This document shows positions 1 through 11,303 of a stretch of 64,000 nt of DNA, one piece after another. The stretch's first letter is position 1; each line of letters begins with the position of its first letter. Origin of the DNA: Dyella sp. SG609. Its GTDB lineage: Bacteria; Pseudomonadota; Gammaproteobacteria; Xanthomonadales; Rhodanobacteraceae. The DNA lies in the NCBI RefSeq assembly GCF_012275375.1, contig NZ_JAAZQJ010000011.1:62001-126000 (forward strand), read 5' to 3'. A program made the position numbers and the translations under genes. Under the pieces are notes generated by a model, which was not told where the DNA came from, did no database searches, and saw only the letters and a program-made list of their open reading frames with translations.

Positions 1-23
1 CGTGAACGCAAAAGACGCCCCGC

Positions 24-1634
24 TCAGGCCAGCCGGGCGAACAGCAGACCGTGCGGCGGCAGGCGCAGTTCGCCGCCTTCCAGCGTGCCCTCGGCCAGCC
101 CATGGCCGCCGATGCGCTCGCCGGCCGCCGGCAGCGCTATCGTCACGGGCGACGGACTGAGATTGAAGGCCGCCAGCACCGTCTGCCCCGCGTGCGTGCG
201 GGTAAAGGCCAGCACCGGCTCGGGCGCGTCGAGGAAACGGATATCGCCCCAGCGCAGTTCCGCCTGCGCATGCCGCCACTGCATGAAGCCGCGGAAGCCG
301 TGCAGGGCGGAGGCGGGATCGAGCTCCTGTCGCGACACCGCCAAGGCGCGATGAGCGGCGGGCACCGGCAGCCACGGCGCGCCGCTGCTGAAACCCGCGT
401 TCGCCGTTTCGTCCCAGGGCATCGGCGTGCGGCAGCCGTCGCGGCCCTTGAAGGTAGGCCAGAAGGTGATGCCGTAGGGGTCCTGCAAGGCTTCGTACGG
501 AACCTCGGCTTCGGTCAGCGCCAGTTCCTCGCCCTGGTACACGCATACCGAGCCGCGCAGCGAACACACCATCGCGGTGAGCAGGTTGGCCAGGCGCACC
601 GACGCATCGCCGTTACCCCAGCGACTGAGCACGCGCTCCACGTCGTGATTGGAGATGGCCCAGCACGGCCAGCCTTCCGTCATCTGCGTTTCGAGCTGCT
701 CCACCGTGCCGCGGATATGCGCCGCGCTGAAATCGTCGGTGAGCAGTTCGAAGCTGTAGCCCATGTGCAGGCGATGGCCGCTGGTGTATTCGGCCATGGT
801 GGCGAGCGAGTCTTCCGAGGAGATCTCGCCCAGCGCCGCAGCACCGGGATAGCGATCGAGCAAGCCGCGCAGCTCTTCGAGAAACGCGAGGTTCTCCGGC
901 TGCGTGTTGTTGTAGTAGTGATACTGGAAAGCGTAGGGGTTGTCCGGACTGAAGCCGCGGCCCACGCGCATCGCCTGCGGCTTGGGCGGGTTGTCGCGCA
1001 GCTGGCGGTCGTGGAAGCAGAAGTTGATCGCGTCCAGGCGCAGCCCGTCCACGCCCTTGTCCAGCCAGAACCGCACGTTGTCCAGCACCGCGCGCTGCAC
1101 GTCCGGGTGATGGAAGTTGAGATCCGGCTGCGAGGTCAGGAAGTTGTGCAGGTAGTACTGCCCGCGCCGCGGCTCCCACTGCCAGGCCACGCCGCCGAAC
1201 AGCGACATCCAGTTGTTGGGAGGACTGCCGTCGTCCTTCGCGTCGGCCCACACGTACCAGTCCGCCTTGGCGTTGTCGCGGCTGGCGCGGCTTTCCTTGA
1301 ACCATTCGTGCTGGTCCGAGGTGTGGCTGAGCACCTGGTCGATCATCACTTTCAGGCCCAGCGCATGCGCTTTCGCCAGCAGGCGGTCGAAGTCCTCGAT
1401 GCTGCCGAACAGCGGATCCACCGCGCGGTAGTCGGCGATGTCGTAGCCGAAGTCGGCCATCGGGGAACGGAAGAACGGCGCGATCCAGATCGCGTCTACG
1501 CCTAAGCCCGCGATGTAGTCCAGGCGGTCGACGATGCCGGGCAGGTCGCCCACGCCGTCGCCGTCGGTATCCAGGAAGCTGCGCGGGTAGATCTGGTAGA
1601 TGACGGCTCCGCGCCACCAGGGTGTTTCACTCAT
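24..1634 (-). CDS. Cytoplasmic GH13 alpha-glucosidase (oligo-1,6-glucosidase/maltodextrin glucosidase type)
   Basis: This 536-residue protein should hydrolyse short alpha-glucans to glucose in the cytoplasm. The conserved GH13 regions are visible in order: DQVLSHTSDQH (about 99-109), GLRLDAINF with nucleophile Asp201, ALGEISS with acid/base Glu270, and ISNHD with Asp331. The start is set at MSETPWWRG, directly before the first beta-strand motif (AVIYQIYPRSF); an in-frame upstream extension of 29 residues looks untranslated. There is no signal peptide, unlike the other glycosidases of the locus, so it is probably the intracellular step. It is divergent from the TonB-dependent receptor, with an operator-like site about 100 bp upstream. 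The sequence recalls the GH13_23 alpha-glucosidases of Xanthomonas, but exact linkage preference cannot be read from the sequence. Confidence 0.93.
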   Translation of the reverse strand: MSETPWWRGAVIYQIYPRSFLDTDGDGVGDLPGIVDRLDYIAGLGVDAIWIAPFFRSPMADFGYDIADYRAVDPLFGSIEDFDRLLAKAHALGLKVMIDQVLSHTSDQHEWFKESRASRDNAKADWYVWADAKDDGSPPNNWMSLFGGVAWQWEPRRGQYYLHNFLTSQPDLNFHHPDVQRAVLDNVRFWLDKGVDGLRLDAINFCFHDRQLRDNPPKPQAMRVGRGFSPDNPYAFQYHYYNNTQPENLAFLEELRGLLDRYPGAAALGEISSEDSLATMAEYTSGHRLHMGYSFELLTDDFSAAHIRGTVEQLETQMTEGWPCWAISNHDVERVLSRWGNGDASVRLANLLTAMVCSLRGSVCVYQGEELALTEAEVPYEALQDPYGITFWPTFKGRDGCRTPMPWDETANAGFSSGAPWLPVPAAHRALAVSRQELDPASALHGFRGFMQWRHAQAELRWGDIRFLDAPEPVLAFTRTHAGQTVLAAFNLSPSPVTIALPAAGERIGGHGLAEGTLEGGELRLPPHGLLFARLA

Positions 1635-1730
1635 GTCCCGTAATCCCGAGGCTTTTCGCGCACGCGGCGGCAAGGCGGCGTGCAGGTTGCGGGGCAGCTT
1701 AAAGGCAGGCCACGGCGGCAACGGGTTTCA

Positions 1731-1744
1731 TGCATACGTATTCA
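1731..1744 (+). promoter_or_regulatory. Operator-like site, left copy (probable LacI-family binding site)
   Basis: The sequence TGCATACGTATTCA has the palindromic core ATACGTAT with a central CG, as is usual for LacI-family operators. It is the exact reverse complement of the site at 1935-1948. It lies about 97 bp upstream of the alpha-glucosidase start. The LacI-type regulator encoded at the end of this locus is the obvious candidate ligand; that assignment is inference. Confidence 0.7.
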
Positions 1745-1934
1745 GGAAACGAGGATTTTGCAGCGCAGCACCATGCGTGCGGCATCTGCGCGGCCTGTGC
1801 GCGGACGTGGCTTGGATCGTGGCAAGTAGCGCCAGGCGCGGCATCGGTCGCAGGGGAAGCAGCGCCGGATGCAGGTGATCCGCAACGGCCGCGCCATCGG
1901 GTTTTTGTCATGAGTGCACAAAAAAACCCCCGCA

Positions 1935-1948
1935 TGAATACGTATGCA
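1935..1948 (-). promoter_or_regulatory. Operator-like site, right copy (probable LacI-family binding site)
   Basis: TGAATACGTATGCA is the exact reverse complement of the left copy and extends to the palindrome ATGnATACGTATnCAT. It lies about 135 bp upstream of the receptor start codon. Two identical sites about 19.4 helical turns apart would suit cooperative or looping repression of both divergent promoters, though looping is speculation. Confidence 0.7.
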
Positions 1949-2082
1949 TAACTGCATCCCCTCCGGAAAGCCGGTCCTACCATGGCCGCCACGTGAAAAC
2001 GCGATTCACAAGACAAGCCGGCCGCAGCACCCGCGCGAGCCTGCATTCGTAGTGACGATTCAAGCCCTGGGGAGGGGACAAG

Positions 2083-4977
2083 GTGATCCTGAAACGCAAC
2101 GTATTGGCCATGGCGCTGGCGTCGGCCGGCTTGTGCTTCACCGTCGGCATCCAGGCGGCTCCGGCCGGCACCGATAACGGTGCGCCCGCCGCCACGCAGC
2201 CCGCCGCATCCGCATCTGCCCAGGACGCGCCGCAGTCGAGCGCCGCGCAGACGTCCGAGCCGCAGGACGGCCGCAAGAAGAGCAACGAAGAGCAGCTCGC
2301 CAAGAGCCTCGCCGGCATCACCGTGACCGGCTACAGCAACAGCGTGCAGAAGTCGATCGACTACCAGCGCTACGCCGACACCATCCAGAACGTGATCACC
2401 TCGGCCGACATCGGCGGCCTGCCCGACCAGTCGATCGCCGACGCGCTGACCCGCCTGCCGGGCGTCTCGGCCGAGCGCATCGCCGGCCAGGCCTCGCAGG
2501 TGAATATCCGCGGCCTGTCGGGCAACTTCATCCAGACCACGCTCAATGGCCGCGAGCAGCCGTCCACCAGCGGCAGCAACTACATCCAGTTCGACCAGTA
2601 CCCATCCGAACTGATCAACATGGCCACGGTGTACAAGTCGACCCAGGCCTCGCTGATCACCGGCGGCGTGGGCGGCACCATCGGCATGCAGACGGCCAAC
2701 CCGCTGGAAGCGCCGAAGGAGCAGAACCTCAATATCGATGCGCGCGGCAGCTATAACGATCGCGCCAACGACGTGGCCGGCGCCAGCGCCAAGGGCTATC
2801 GCATCAGCGCGGCCTACCAGGGCAAGTTCCTCGACAATACGCTGGGCGTCGGCCTGGGCGTGGCGCAGATGTACCAGCCGCATGTGTCCGAGCAGTTCGT
2901 GGGCGAAGCTTCGGACGGCAGCAAGTACACGCTGGCCGACGGCCGCCAGGCCTACCTGACGCAGGGCCTGCAGCTGCAGCAGAACGGCGGCAACGAGCGC
3001 CGCACCGGCGAGGTCGCCACCATCGTGTGGAAGCCCACCGACGAGCTCACCGTCAGCGGCGACGCGTTCTACTCGAAGTTCAAGAACACCTCGTTCGGCT
3101 ACGGCTTCCGCACGCAGAACATCTACCAGAGCGGCGCCACCGTCACCAATGCGGTGCTTGGCCCCTACGGCACGATGACCGGCGGCACCGTGACCGGCAG
3201 CGGCGGCAACCAGCAGTTCTCCAACGAGACCACCGCGGACAACTACACGACCAAAACCAGCGTGTTCTCCAGCGGCCTGAACCTGAAGTGGAACCACGGC
3301 AACTGGCACGTGGATTCGGACGTGTCGCTGTCGCGCGCTTCCAGCAATCAGATCAATGTCGACACCACCGCCGATCCGTACGTGGGCCTGGGCACCTCCA
3401 GCCCGACGCTGGCGGCGCAGTCGGTGACCTACCAGCTGCGTGGCCGGCAGATCGGCAGCGTGTCGTACGGCAATCCGGGCCAATATACCGACCTGAGCAC
3501 GCTGGGCCTGTCGCGCTACGGCGTGTATCCCTACATCTATCACGACAAGATGAAGGCGTTCCGCACCGACGTGAAGTACGACCTGCCCAACAGCTCGTTC
3601 CTGTCGGCGATCGAATTCGGCTTCTACGCGAACAACCACAACTACAACGCCGACCGCGAGGTCTATGTGTACGGCTCGGAGTGGGGCACCGACCAGAGCA
3701 AGGGCGTGCCGCTGACCATTCCGGCCGGCGCGGCCAAGCTGACCTGTTGGAAGGGCGACTTCTCCCGCTTCCCCTGCTTCATGCAGCTCAACGGCCCGGC
3801 GATCCTTGCCGCCCACGGCATCACCGCCAACCCGGTGAAGAACATCACCGACCAGAGCTGGTCGATGATCCAGAGCGGCCAGGTCGACGAGCAGACGCGC
3901 GACCTGTACTTCATGGCCGACATCGCCACGCAGCTGTTCGATCATGACCTGACCGGCAACATCGGCGTGCGCTATTCGCACCAGAACCAGAACAGCTACG
4001 GCCTGCAGCAGGTCGGCAACGGCGCCGGCGTGCCGATCACGGACGGCAACGGCAACACCAGCCTCGACTACGCGCCGCTCACCGTCGGCAAGAAGTACTC
4101 CGACTGGCTGCCGTCGATGAACCTGATCTATCACTTCACCGACAGCGACCAGGGCCGTTTCTCCGCCGGCAAGGTGCTGGCGCGCCCGCCGATCAACCAG
4201 ATGATGGCCGGCTCCGGCTCGTGGGTGGACAACGGCCACTACAACGTCTGGGGCGGCACCAGTCCGAAGCTGGACCCGCTGCGCGCCACGCAGTACGACG
4301 CCACCTTCGAGCATTACTTCGACGATTCCACCGGCGTGATCAGCGGCGGCGTGTTCTTCAAGAAGATCAAGTCGTTCATCCAGGCCGTCACCTACAACAA
4401 CTTCGACTTCGCCTCGGCCGGCATCCCGGTGCCGATCGACCCGGCCACCCAGAAGCCCTACCTCAACGGCCAGTACCAGACGGCCTACAACGCCAAGGGC
4501 GGCATCGTGCGCGGCGTGGAAGCGTCCTTCTCCAAGACCGGCTTCCTGCCGGGCGTGTGGAAGGGCCTGGGCGTGCAGGCCAATGTGGCCTACACCGACA
4601 GCTCGGTCAGCAATCCGACCACGCTGGGCGGCGCCACTTCGTACATCGGCCTGCCTGGCCTGTCCAAGCGCGTGGCCAGCCTGGCGGTGTTCTACGACAA
4701 CGGTCCGTTCTCGGCCCGCCTGTCCGGCAACTACCGCTCGAAGTTCGCCTCCGATACGCAGATGTCGGTGACCAACCAGATGGTGACCTTCGCCTCGGAG
4801 ACGGTGTACGACTTCCAGGCTTCGTACGACGTCAACAAGCAGTGGCGCGTCGTGTACCAGATGCTCAACATCAGCGACCAGCCGACCAAGACCTACTTCG
4901 GTTCGGATCCGTCGCAGACGGGCACCATCCAGTACTTCGGGCGTACCAGCTATCTGGGCGTGGAGTTCAAGCTGTAA
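2083..4977 (+). CDS. TonB-dependent outer-membrane receptor, probable maltodextrin uptake
   Basis: This 964-residue receptor is expected to import oligosaccharides across the outer membrane using TonB energy. It starts with GTG, preceded by a strong GGAGG at 2071-2075. A signal peptide ends near VGIQAA. An Ala/Pro/Ser-rich linker (about 28-70) leads to a TonB-box-like GITVTGYS (about 76-83). A plug domain follows (LPDQSIADALTRLPGV, then VNIRGL) and then a long beta-barrel rich in aromatic and Gly/Asn residues, ending in EFKL. There is no N-terminal STN signalling domain, so it is not a FecA-type transducer. Its place among four secreted or cytoplasmic glucosidases and an MFS transporter suggests alpha-glucan specificity, resembling the MalA-type receptors of Caulobacter and Xanthomonas. 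The substrate assignment is by context. Confidence 0.94.
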   Translation: MILKRNVLAMALASAGLCFTVGIQAAPAGTDNGAPAATQPAASASAQDAPQSSAAQTSEPQDGRKKSNEEQLAKSLAGITVTGYSNSVQKSIDYQRYADTIQNVITSADIGGLPDQSIADALTRLPGVSAERIAGQASQVNIRGLSGNFIQTTLNGREQPSTSGSNYIQFDQYPSELINMATVYKSTQASLITGGVGGTIGMQTANPLEAPKEQNLNIDARGSYNDRANDVAGASAKGYRISAAYQGKFLDNTLGVGLGVAQMYQPHVSEQFVGEASDGSKYTLADGRQAYLTQGLQLQQNGGNERRTGEVATIVWKPTDELTVSGDAFYSKFKNTSFGYGFRTQNIYQSGATVTNAVLGPYGTMTGGTVTGSGGNQQFSNETTADNYTTKTSVFSSGLNLKWNHGNWHVDSDVSLSRASSNQINVDTTADPYVGLGTSSPTLAAQSVTYQLRGRQIGSVSYGNPGQYTDLSTLGLSRYGVYPYIYHDKMKAFRTDVKYDLPNSSFLSAIEFGFYANNHNYNADREVYVYGSEWGTDQSKGVPLTIPAGAAKLTCWKGDFSRFPCFMQLNGPAILAAHGITANPVKNITDQSWSMIQSGQVDEQTRDLYFMADIATQLFDHDLTGNIGVRYSHQNQNSYGLQQVGNGAGVPITDGNGNTSLDYAPLTVGKKYSDWLPSMNLIYHFTDSDQGRFSAGKVLARPPINQMMAGSGSWVDNGHYNVWGGTSPKLDPLRATQYDATFEHYFDDSTGVISGGVFFKKIKSFIQAVTYNNFDFASAGIPVPIDPATQKPYLNGQYQTAYNAKGGIVRGVEASFSKTGFLPGVWKGLGVQANVAYTDSSVSNPTTLGGATSYIGLPGLSKRVASLAVFYDNGPFSARLSGNYRSKFASDTQMSVTNQMVTFASETVYDFQASYDVNKQWRVVYQMLNISDQPTKTYFGSDPSQTGTIQYFGRTSYLGVEFKL

Positions 4978-4987
4978 GCAACGATAA

Positions 4988-5019
4988 GGAGAGTGTGGCG
5001 TCCATTGCGCACACTCTCC
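4988..5019 (+). terminator. Hairpin after the TonB-dependent receptor
   Basis: A perfect 10-bp stem (GGAGAGTGTG at 4988-4997 with CACACTCTCC at 5010-5019) encloses a 12-base loop ten bases after the receptor stop codon. No T-run follows, so it is either a weak or Rho-assisted terminator or an mRNA 3'-end stabiliser. Confidence 0.45.
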
Positions 5020-5023
5020 GAGT

Positions 5024-5150
5024 GATTCCCTTCTCCCGCTGGGAGAAGGTGCCGGCAGGCGGATGAGGGTGCGGCGAAGCCTCAACGTTGCGCGCTGGCC
5101 GAACCCTCACCCGCCTGCCGGCACCCTCTCCCGACGGGAGAGGGATTCCC
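5024..5150. repeat. REP-like long inverted repeat, family B, copy 1
   Basis: Two imperfect arms of about 50 bases face each other. The left arm runs from CCCTTCTCCCGCTGGGAGAA to GGATGAGGGT. The right arm runs from GAACCCTCACCCGCCTGCC to ACGGGAGAGGGATTCCC. Each arm carries its own small hairpin. Related copies occur at 27839-27987 and 34304-34425, always between genes. It separates the receptor gene from the downstream amylase gene and may shape differential expression of the locus. Confidence 0.8.
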
Positions 5151-5197
5151 TAGCCAGGGCGTAGAGGCTCGGCCTGGCGTACTGATTGGAGCAAGTC

Positions 5198-6772
5198 ATG
5201 CCGCTGTTTCGCGCATTAAGCCGTTTGACCGCCGCTTTCGTTCTGGCTCTTGGCGTCGCTCACGCCGCCGACTCCACCCCGCCCGCCGCCGCCCCCTCCG
5301 CTCCGAAAAGCCAAGGCTCCGGCGTCTGGTACGAGATCTTCGTGCGCGCCTGGTACGACACCAACGGCGACGGCATCGGCGATCTCAACGGCGTCACCGC
5401 CAAGCTCGACTATCTGCAGTCGCTGGGCGTCAGCGGCATCTGGCTGATGCCGATCAACCCCTCGCCCAGCTATCACGGCTACGACGTTACCGACTACGAA
5501 GGCATCAACCCGCAGTACGGCAGCATGGCCGACTTCGAGCGGCTGGTGAGCGAGGCGCACAAGCGCGGCATCGAGGTGATCCTGGACCTGGTGATCAACC
5601 ACACCAGCGACCAGCACCCGTGGTTCAAGTCCGCGCTGGATCCGAACAGCGAATACCGCCGCTGGTATACCTGGGCCGGCAAGGGCACCGACCTGAAAGC
5701 GATCAGCGCGGTGCTGAGCCCCGCCTGGCATGCCAACGGCAAGCAGCACTACCTGGGCGACTTCACCGGCGCCATGCCCGACCTCAACTACGACGAGCCG
5801 GCGGTGCGCCGCGAGATGATCGCGATCGGCAAGTTCTGGCTGGACAAGGGCGCGGACGGTTTCCGCCTGGATGCCGCGCGGCATATCTACGACGACCTCA
5901 AGAGCGACAACGGCAAGCCGGAACCGATCCGCAAGAACGCGCAGTGGTGGAGCGAATTCCGCCAGGGACTGCGGCAGACGCATCCGGGCGTGTACCTGGT
6001 CGGCGAAGTATCGGCGACGGTGCCCGGCGAACTGGCGCCATATCTGCCGGCGCTGGGTTCAGTCTTCGATTTCCCGCTGGCCGCGCAGATGATCGCCAGT
6101 GCGGGACAGGAACGGGCCGGCAAGCTGCCCGCGCTGCTGACCGACACCTACGCCGCGTTCCATGCGGCGGCCGGCGACGACTACGCCGATGCGCCATTCC
6201 TCTCCAATCACGACCAGGTGCGCGTGCTGAGCCAGCTCGACGGCAACCAGCAGCACATGCGCACGGCGGCGGCGCTGCTGCTGACGCTGCCTGGCCGGCC
6301 GTACATCTACTACGGCGAAGAGCTGGGCATGCTCGGCCGCAAGCCGGACGAGAACCTGCGCGAGCCGATGCGCTGGCAGCGAACGCCGGGGGCGCCGGGG
6401 GACAGCCGCTGGAAGGCCTATAGCGCGAAGCAGGGCGGCGACGTGTCGGTGCAGGCCGAGCAGGATCAGCCCGATTCGCTGCTCAATCTGTATCGCACGC
6501 TGATCCATTGGCGCGTGGAAGTGCCGGCGCTGCGCGACGGCGGCCTGCGCGTGGTCGCCACCGGCAACCCGGCGCTGGTGGCTTATGAGCGCGCCACCGC
6601 GGACAGCCGCGCGCTGGTGGTGCACAACCTGTCGGGCAAAGCCGTGAGCTTCAAGCTCGATGCGGACAGCGCGAAGGCGTTCTCCGCGATCCGCCTGCAT
6701 ACGGCGCCGGGCGCGACGCTGGCGAACGGCCAACTTTCGCTGCCGGCCTATGCGACGGTGGTGTTGCAGTGA
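5198..6772 (+). CDS. Exported GH13 alpha-amylase/alpha-glucosidase
   Basis: This 524-residue GH13 enzyme carries a signal peptide (MPLFRALSRLTAAFVLALGVAHA, cleavage near residue 23), so it probably acts on maltodextrins in the periplasm. Visible catalytic regions are DLVINHTSDQH (about 130-140), GFRLDAARHI with nucleophile Asp225, LVGEVS with acid/base Glu270, and FLSNHDQVRV. The chosen ATG follows GGAGCAAG at a good distance; a TTG twelve bases upstream is less likely. Its stop codon overlaps the GTG start of the GH31 gene by four bases, which implies translational coupling. Sequence features do not separate an amylase from a maltodextrin glucosidase. Confidence 0.92.
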   Translation: MPLFRALSRLTAAFVLALGVAHAADSTPPAAAPSAPKSQGSGVWYEIFVRAWYDTNGDGIGDLNGVTAKLDYLQSLGVSGIWLMPINPSPSYHGYDVTDYEGINPQYGSMADFERLVSEAHKRGIEVILDLVINHTSDQHPWFKSALDPNSEYRRWYTWAGKGTDLKAISAVLSPAWHANGKQHYLGDFTGAMPDLNYDEPAVRREMIAIGKFWLDKGADGFRLDAARHIYDDLKSDNGKPEPIRKNAQWWSEFRQGLRQTHPGVYLVGEVSATVPGELAPYLPALGSVFDFPLAAQMIASAGQERAGKLPALLTDTYAAFHAAAGDDYADAPFLSNHDQVRVLSQLDGNQQHMRTAAALLLTLPGRPYIYYGEELGMLGRKPDENLREPMRWQRTPGAPGDSRWKAYSAKQGGDVSVQAEQDQPDSLLNLYRTLIHWRVEVPALRDGGLRVVATGNPALVAYERATADSRALVVHNLSGKAVSFKLDADSAKAFSAIRLHTAPGATLANGQLSLPAYATVVLQ

Positions 6773-9099
6773 GCTTGCGCCGAAGTGCTGTGGTTTTCGC
6801 TTTGCTCGGAGCGTTCGCGATGACGGCGGCGGCGGAACCCACGGACGCGGCAGGACAGCCGCTGGCGCCGGCTTCGCTGCAGCTGGCGCAAGGCTCCGTG
6901 ACCGTGCATTACCTCGCGCCCGATATCGCCAGGATTGCCTTCCTGCCGAACGATGGCGCCAAGCCCACGCCCACGCTGGTGATCGATCCAGCACTCGACG
7001 ACAAGGCGCCGGCCGGCAGCGATGCCAGCCGGGCCGCGCACTGGGTGCTGCGCGATGGCGCCCTGGTGGCGCTGCGCGATGGCCATGAGCTGCTCAGCGT
7101 CGATCTCGCCGCGCTGGGCCGCGGCGAAGTGCAGGCGCGCCATGCCGCGGCCGATCCGTTGTACGGCATCCGCGGCTATGGCGCGTTCGAGCGCGCGGAC
7201 GGCGGCCTGCAGCGTGCCGGCAAGCAGGTGGCCAAGGCGGGCGAGCAGGGCTTTGCCGGCGCCCCGTTCGTGTGGAGCACGGCCGGTTACGGCCTGCTGG
7301 CGGATGCGGAAGGTGCGAACTTCGCGCTCGACGGCGGGGAGCTTCGCGTACGTGGCCGCAAACAGCAGCCGATCCGCACGGTCTACGTGTTCCTTGGCCA
7401 ACCTAAGGCCTTGTTCGCCGCGCTGGCGCGGGTGAGCGGACCTTCGCCGCTGTTTCCGAAATGGGCGATGGGCTTTACCAACAGCCAGTGGGGCATCGAC
7501 CAGCAGGAGCTGCTGCAGCTGGTGGATACGTATCGCGACAGGCACATCCCGCTCGACAACTTCACCCTGGACTTCGACTGGAAGGCCTGGGGCGCGGATC
7601 AGTACGGCGAGTTCCGCTGGAATCCCGACAAGTTTCCCGGCGGCGCCGACGGCAGCCTGAAGACGGCGCTCGAGGCGAAGGGCATGCACCTGACCGGCAT
7701 CATGAAGCCGCGCCTGCATGTGGATACGGCCGAAGGCCGCTATGCCACCGAGCACGGCCTGTGGTCGGCGAAGAGCAAGCCGGCGCCGGATTATTTCTCG
7801 CACAAGACCGTGCGCGACCTGGACTTCGACCAGCCCGCGGCGCGCACCTGGTTCTTCAACGACACCTTGAAGCACGCCTTCGATACCGGCATGGCCGGCT
7901 GGTGGAACGACGAGGCGGACACGCTGGACAGCGACACGCAGTTCCTCAACATGCAGCGCGCGCTGTACGACGGCCAGCGCGCCTACAGCCGGCAGCGCGT
8001 GTGGTCGATCAACCGCAACTTCTATCTCGGCGCGCAGCGCTACGCCTATGGGCTGTGGTCCGGCGATATCGCCACCGGCTTCGCCAGCATGAAGGCGCAG
8101 CGCCAGCGCATGCTCAGCGCGATCAATGCGGGCGCCATGCAATGGGGCATGGACGGCGGCGGTTTCCAGAAAAGCGGCAAGCAGGCCGATCCGGTAACGG
8201 GCGGGCTGACGCCGGAGAACTACGCGCGCTGGATCCAGTTCGGCGCGTTCACGCCGATCTTCCGCGTGCATGGCGAGCTGGGCATCAAGCGCCAGCCCTG
8301 GGTCTACGGGCCGGTGGCGGAGCGGGCCGCGGCCGCGGCGATCCGCCTGCGCTATGCGCTGCTGCCCTATATCTACAGCTACGAATACCAGCGCCGCGTT
8401 ACCGGCGTCGGCCTGGTGCGGCCGCTGCTGTTCGGCTGGCCGGACGATGCGAACGTGCGTGAGGACGTGGACGCGTGGATGTTCGGCGACTATCTGCTGG
8501 CCTCGCCGGTGGTGGAGCAGGGCCAGGCATCGAAGGACATCTATCTGCCGGCCGGGCGCTGGTTCGACTACGCCAGCGGCAAGGCCTGTGACGGCGGGCA
8601 GAAGATCCATTACGCACTCGATGCGAAGACCTGGTCGGACCTGCCGCTGTTCGTGCGCGAGGGCGCCATCGTGCCGATGCAGGCACCGCAGGATTACGTG
8701 GGGCAGCAGCCGCTGCGCGAAGTGGAGCTGGAGGTGTTTCCTTCCGCGCAGCGCACCAGCTTTCCCTACTACGACGATGACGGCGCCACCTATGCCTACG
8801 AGCAGGGCGAATACTTCCTGCAGACGCTGGCGGTGCAGCGTGCGGATCGAGGCGTGAGCTTCGAAACCGCCGCGCCGGAAGGAAGCTTCAAGCCCGCGCT
8901 GGGCTGGTACGTGGTGAAGGTGCATGGCATCGCCGCCGCCGCGGTGAGCGAAGACGGCCAGCCTTTGCGCGACCTGGGCAGCGAAGCCGCGCTGCGCAAG
9001 CACGACGGCGCGGGCTGGGCCCAAGGCAGCGACCGCTTCGGTCCGGTGACCTGGGTGCGCGTGCCGGCGGGGCAGGTCGCGCATATCGCGTTGCGATGA
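6769..9099 (+). CDS. Exported GH31 alpha-glucosidase
   Basis: This 776-residue GH31 enzyme should release glucose from non-reducing ends of alpha-glucans. A GTG start in a GTGA overlap with the preceding gene gives a signal peptide (MSLRRSAVVFALLGAFAMTAAAE). An N-terminal beta-sandwich precedes the barrel. The motif FTLDFDWKAWG and the nucleophile segment WWNDEAD (Asp381) mark the family, and MQWGMDGGGF matches the later GH31 acid/base-side region. The C-terminal part (about 590-776) is beta-rich, including AIVPMQAP and FPYYDDDGATYAY. Coupling to the GH13 gene suggests both act on the same periplasmic oligosaccharides. Activity on other alpha-linkages (isomaltose, xylosides) cannot be excluded. 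Confidence 0.92.
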   Translation: MSLRRSAVVFALLGAFAMTAAAEPTDAAGQPLAPASLQLAQGSVTVHYLAPDIARIAFLPNDGAKPTPTLVIDPALDDKAPAGSDASRAAHWVLRDGALVALRDGHELLSVDLAALGRGEVQARHAAADPLYGIRGYGAFERADGGLQRAGKQVAKAGEQGFAGAPFVWSTAGYGLLADAEGANFALDGGELRVRGRKQQPIRTVYVFLGQPKALFAALARVSGPSPLFPKWAMGFTNSQWGIDQQELLQLVDTYRDRHIPLDNFTLDFDWKAWGADQYGEFRWNPDKFPGGADGSLKTALEAKGMHLTGIMKPRLHVDTAEGRYATEHGLWSAKSKPAPDYFSHKTVRDLDFDQPAARTWFFNDTLKHAFDTGMAGWWNDEADTLDSDTQFLNMQRALYDGQRAYSRQRVWSINRNFYLGAQRYAYGLWSGDIATGFASMKAQRQRMLSAINAGAMQWGMDGGGFQKSGKQADPVTGGLTPENYARWIQFGAFTPIFRVHGELGIKRQPWVYGPVAERAAAAAIRLRYALLPYIYSYEYQRRVTGVGLVRPLLFGWPDDANVREDVDAWMFGDYLLASPVVEQGQASKDIYLPAGRWFDYASGKACDGGQKIHYALDAKTWSDLPLFVREGAIVPMQAPQDYVGQQPLREVELEVFPSAQRTSFPYYDDDGATYAYEQGEYFLQTLAVQRADRGVSFETAAPEGSFKPALGWYVVKVHGIAAAAVSEDGQPLRDLGSEAALRKHDGAGWAQGSDRFGPVTWVRVPAGQVAHIALR

Positions 9100-9108
9100 A
9101 TGCGGCGC

Positions 9109-9182
9109 AGGTTGGGGTGAGCCGCAGGCGAACCCCAACGCAACGCCACGTTGGGGTTCGCCTGCGGCTCACCCCAACCTAC
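9109..9182. repeat. REP-like long inverted repeat, family A, copy 1
   Basis: Two perfect 31-base arms (9109-9139 and 9150-9180) begin AGGTTGGGGTGAGCCGCAGG on the left and mirror it on the right, with a 10-base loop. Each arm itself contains a TTGGGGT...ACCCCAA hairpin. Family members recur at 14991-15082, 20309-20475 and 23239-23328. This copy is the only one between co-directional genes and has the shortest loop. Confidence 0.9.
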
Positions 9183-9212
9183 GTCGTGCGGCGCGCGCTG
9201 GAGTTCAAGTGA

Positions 9213-11261
<2,049 letters not shown>

Positions 11262-11303
11262 CCAGAGGCAGATGACGATGCAGAGCAAGCGCAAGGTGTT
11301 CGC

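Larger units (their letters stand above)
1635..2082. promoter_or_regulatory. Divergent control region of the glucan locus
   Basis: This 448-base stretch separates the divergent alpha-glucosidase and TonB-dependent receptor genes and holds no convincing gene. It contains two copies, in opposite orientation, of one 14-base operator-like sequence whose centres are 204 bp apart. It also has an A/C-rich tract (about 1918-1930) next to the right-hand copy. I could not assign confident -35/-10 boxes. Short open frames across it lack ribosome sites and protein-like composition. Confidence 0.75.

Noticed and set aside
1699..5085. A 1128-codon minus-strand frame opposite the TonB-dependent receptor
   Set aside because: Same reasoning: low-complexity His/Gly/Val/Arg translation opposite an unmistakable receptor.
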